A stretch of DNA of 40,197 bases, taken from assembly GCA_017626145.1 (NCBI GenBank), contig JAGAJK010000027.1:1-40197 (forward strand), given 5' to 3'. The position numbers and the translations under genes were made by a program. Below are positions 38,093-40,197 of this stretch, one piece after another. Under the pieces are notes generated by a model. The model had not been told where the DNA came from. It did no database searches and worked only from the letters and a program-made list of their open reading frames with translations. Positions within the stretch are counted from its first letter, which is position 1, and each line of letters begins with the position of its first letter. The DNA comes from Clostridia bacterium. GTDB lineage: Bacteria > Bacillota > Clostridia > RGIG6154.

Positions 38093-40197
38093 TTAAAATT
38101 CTGTTATCGGTGCACACAAAGGCTCTAATGATTCCAAGCTTTTCCACACAAAAATCTTTATGTTATCGTACGATTTTGTTGCAGTAAAAGGAATGGCAGA
38201 TTCTGTTGTATAAGTGTAAGGAATCATTTCGGACAAAGTATCGCCATTATAATATGCAAAAATAATCGAACTGCCGGATGGCACATTTACAGGTGTAACC
38301 ATATGTGTTCCGTTTGTAATATTGACTTCCAATGAAATGTTTGATTTCCAGATTGCACTTAGAGTAATATCTTCATCACCTGCATTAAAAGCTTCCCTTG
38401 GGGCATATATATCGCCTGATTGTGTTGACCATCCCATGAAAATATAACCTGCCTTCTGAGGCATAATGTCAGATAAAGTTACCGAAGTATTACAAGGAAC
38501 CTTAATGCTGTCGGGCGTATTTTCTCCGCCGTTTACGTCATAGTGTATATAAACATATGTGCAGATTGGCTCAATATTTGCAAATGGTTCATTATTCCTT
38601 CCAACAGTTATAGCCGAAAAATCTGACCTTGCTCCGTTGTAAGTTATAGCATTTAGTTTTGTACAGTAATAAAATACAAAACTACCAAACTCTTTAAGTG
38701 TTGACGGAACAGAAAGCTCCTCAACATTTTTCAGGTAAATAAAAGGTTGGCCCTTAATTGCCTCTATTCCTTCTTCTATAATGATTTTTGTGATGCTTTC
38801 AGAAAATGGATACCATGGAGCAGGAATTACATCTGTATAATCCGATAATGTGCCATTTCCTTTAATTGTCAGAACGCCGTTTTCTAATGTGTAGGTAATA
38901 TCGGGGTTGCTTACAACATATTTGATTGAAAGAGAACTGCCGATTTCATACTTTTCTATTAACTTCCATTCTTCTTTTGAACCATAATAGTAAATATTCG
39001 TGAGCCACTCGCAGCTTGAAAAGGCATCTTCACCTATTTTAGTTACACTTGAGGGAACAGCTATATCCATAAGATATTCGTTGTTATAAAATGCATAATC
39101 ATAAATCGTTGTTACCGTATCCGGAATAAAATATACCTGAATATCTTCTTTATATGGAGGATACCTTAAGAGTGTAGTCATATCCTTATTAAAGAGAACA
39201 CCGTCTACGGATGTATAATATATGTTATCGGGATGAACGTTAAAAGAATAAGTTTCATTATTGTAGAACGCATCTTCTCCAATGCTAACTAAGCTTTTGC
39301 CGAAATATATTTGCGAACTAATGCAACAGCCGTTGAAAGCATTGCTTCCTACTGAAACTAAATCGTCACCTAAAGTTATTCTGTAAAGGTCGCCGCACAT
39401 GTAAAAAGCTTTTTCACCAATCTTTATTACGTTCGAAAGGTCAACGGACGCAAAAGAACAGCCGTTGAATGCTTTATTACCGATATGGGTAACATTATTT
39501 AAGTCTAAAGTTACGAGATTTTTGCAGCTGTGAAAACAACCGTTACCTATTTTTGTCACGCTGTCGGCAAGCGAAACATATTTAAGATTTGATGCATTCC
39601 TGAACGCATTTGCTCCGGTATATGTCACGCCTTCATTAATGATTACGCTTACTATATTCTTCATATAATCTCCCCACGGTGGAAGGGTAGAATCTGTTAT
39701 TCCGAAGTCATACATTTTACCGGTTCCTGAAATGGTAAGAACATTGTTTTCTATTTTCCACGTTAGGTTATCACCGCAGGGCTTTTCGGGCTCGGGCTCA
39801 GGCTCCGGTTCTGATTCGCCACCGGAAAAATAGAGTGTATATCCCGAAGAATCTTTGAAAACCGTTGTATTAGTAGTGGTAAAACTTATATTACCCCATT
39901 GTTCTTCTGAGCCAAGATAATATACATCAAGCTTTGGTGTAGCGTAAACCTTATATATTCCGTAGGAATCAATTTTAGTAACACTTGTGGGGATAGTAAT
40001 GCTACTGAACGGAAAATCAGAAAAACCACTGTTTATTGCATAGGCTCCGATAGTGGTTACCGTGTTGGGAATTGTGAATGAATCGACAGTTTTCGCTAAA
40101 GGATACGCATATAAAACATCTTTGTTTTTACTGTAAAGACATCCGTCAAGTGATGAAAAAACATTATTGTTTTCATCAACGGAAAAGCTTGCAAGTG
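38093..40197 (-). CDS. BspA-like leucine-rich repeat surface protein, 5' end outside the window
   Basis: The frame is open from 38093 to the right edge, so only the C-terminal 701 codons are present; the Met at 39715 is internal. It holds many LRR_5/BspA repeats with LTISGTG, ITIPTSVTKIDSYG, IPNTVTTIGAYAI and FNGCSFASVDLSNVIKIGEKAF patterns, DGVLFNKDMTTLLRYP inserts and YYLGSEEQW / YYYGSKEEW segments. An EPEPEPEPEK linker (about 39780-39815) splits two repeat blocks. Near the end, VHYDVNGGENTPDS to FMGWSTQSG is a Listeria-Bacteroides repeat (InlB B-type). Such proteins bind surfaces or host molecules and are exported; the signal peptide must lie beyond the window. Confidence 0.88.
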   Translation of the reverse strand, partial: LASFSVDENNNVFSSLDGCLYSKNKDVLYAYPLAKTVDSFTIPNTVTTIGAYAINSGFSDFPFSSITIPTSVTKIDSYGIYKVYATPKLDVYYLGSEEQWGNISFTTTNTTVFKDSSGYTLYFSGGESEPEPEPEPEKPCGDNLTWKIENNVLTISGTGKMYDFGITDSTLPPWGDYMKNIVSVIINEGVTYTGANAFRNASNLKYVSLADSVTKIGNGCFHSCKNLVTLDLNNVTHIGNKAFNGCSFASVDLSNVIKIGEKAFYMCGDLYRITLGDDLVSVGSNAFNGCCISSQIYFGKSLVSIGEDAFYNNETYSFNVHPDNIYYTSVDGVLFNKDMTTLLRYPPYKEDIQVYFIPDTVTTIYDYAFYNNEYLMDIAVPSSVTKIGEDAFSSCEWLTNIYYYGSKEEWKLIEKYEIGSSLSIKYVVSNPDITYTLENGVLTIKGNGTLSDYTDVIPAPWYPFSESITKIIIEEGIEAIKGQPFIYLKNVEELSVPSTLKEFGSFVFYYCTKLNAITYNGARSDFSAITVGRNNEPFANIEPICTYVYIHYDVNGGENTPDSIKVPCNTSVTLSDIMPQKAGYIFMGWSTQSGDIYAPREAFNAGDEDITLSAIWKSNISLEVNITNGTHMVTPVNVPSGSSIIFAYYNGDTLSEMIPYTYTTESAIPFTATKSYDNIKIFVWKSLESLEPLCAPITEF

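Overview
This is an AT-rich chromosomal window from a low-GC Gram-positive anaerobe, most likely an uncultured gut-type member of the Clostridia. The basis is strong GGAGG-type ribosome sites, a flavodiiron protein paired with rubredoxin, a SpoVB/MurJ-type flippase, a surface protein with S-layer homology (SLH) repeats, a BspA-type leucine-rich repeat protein, and a polA-coaE-lytic transglycosylase operon. The lineage is inferred; there is no rRNA or other marker gene here.

Layout. 1-419: structured non-coding DNA containing the first copy of a multi-hairpin repeat. 420-2793: three small hydrolase genes (EEP-fold nuclease/phosphatase, SGNH esterase, histidine phosphatase). 2862-8171 (minus): a sugar-type operon with a TIM-barrel hydrolase-like protein, two paralogous SIS proteins around a PfkB kinase, then a three-hairpin spacer, an unrecognised 230-residue protein and a Gfo/Idh/MocA oxidoreductase. 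A divergent AraC regulator (8312-9067) faces it across a control region that holds an exact 11-bp direct repeat at 22-bp spacing between two opposed promoters. 9097-14792: a mini secreted protein, an iron alcohol dehydrogenase, flavodiiron protein plus rubredoxin, a ZIP transporter, an SDR, a tautomerase and a nitrilase. 14829-17308: GNAT, a membrane protein, a PHP phosphoesterase and a HAD hydrolase. The second copy of the repeat is at 17397-17538.

17654-22403: MmgE/PrpD, a propeller-like protein, remains of an alpha/beta hydrolase gene, an EutH-type transporter without other eut genes, and an AraC regulator. 22481-26279 (minus): two secreted proteins; the reading frame of the upstream one is broken by an in-frame TAA just after its signal peptide. 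26441-32017: D-2-hydroxyacid dehydrogenase, pyridoxamine kinase, polA, coaE and lytic transglycosylase. 32129-35080: a DeoR regulator with a rhamnosidase-like protein. 35103-37986: M18 aminopeptidase overlapping tail-to-tail with a flippase. 38093-40197 (minus): the 3' part of a large BspA-like gene that runs off the right edge.

The most notable points are the 22-bp-spaced operator candidate, the two-copy structured repeat with compensatory base changes, the 103-residue protein that joins the two ends of a 434-residue neighbour, the nonsense codon in the surface-protein gene, and the twin-SIS/kinase operon, whose substrate I cannot name. No tRNA, rRNA, CRISPR array or intact insertion sequence was seen.
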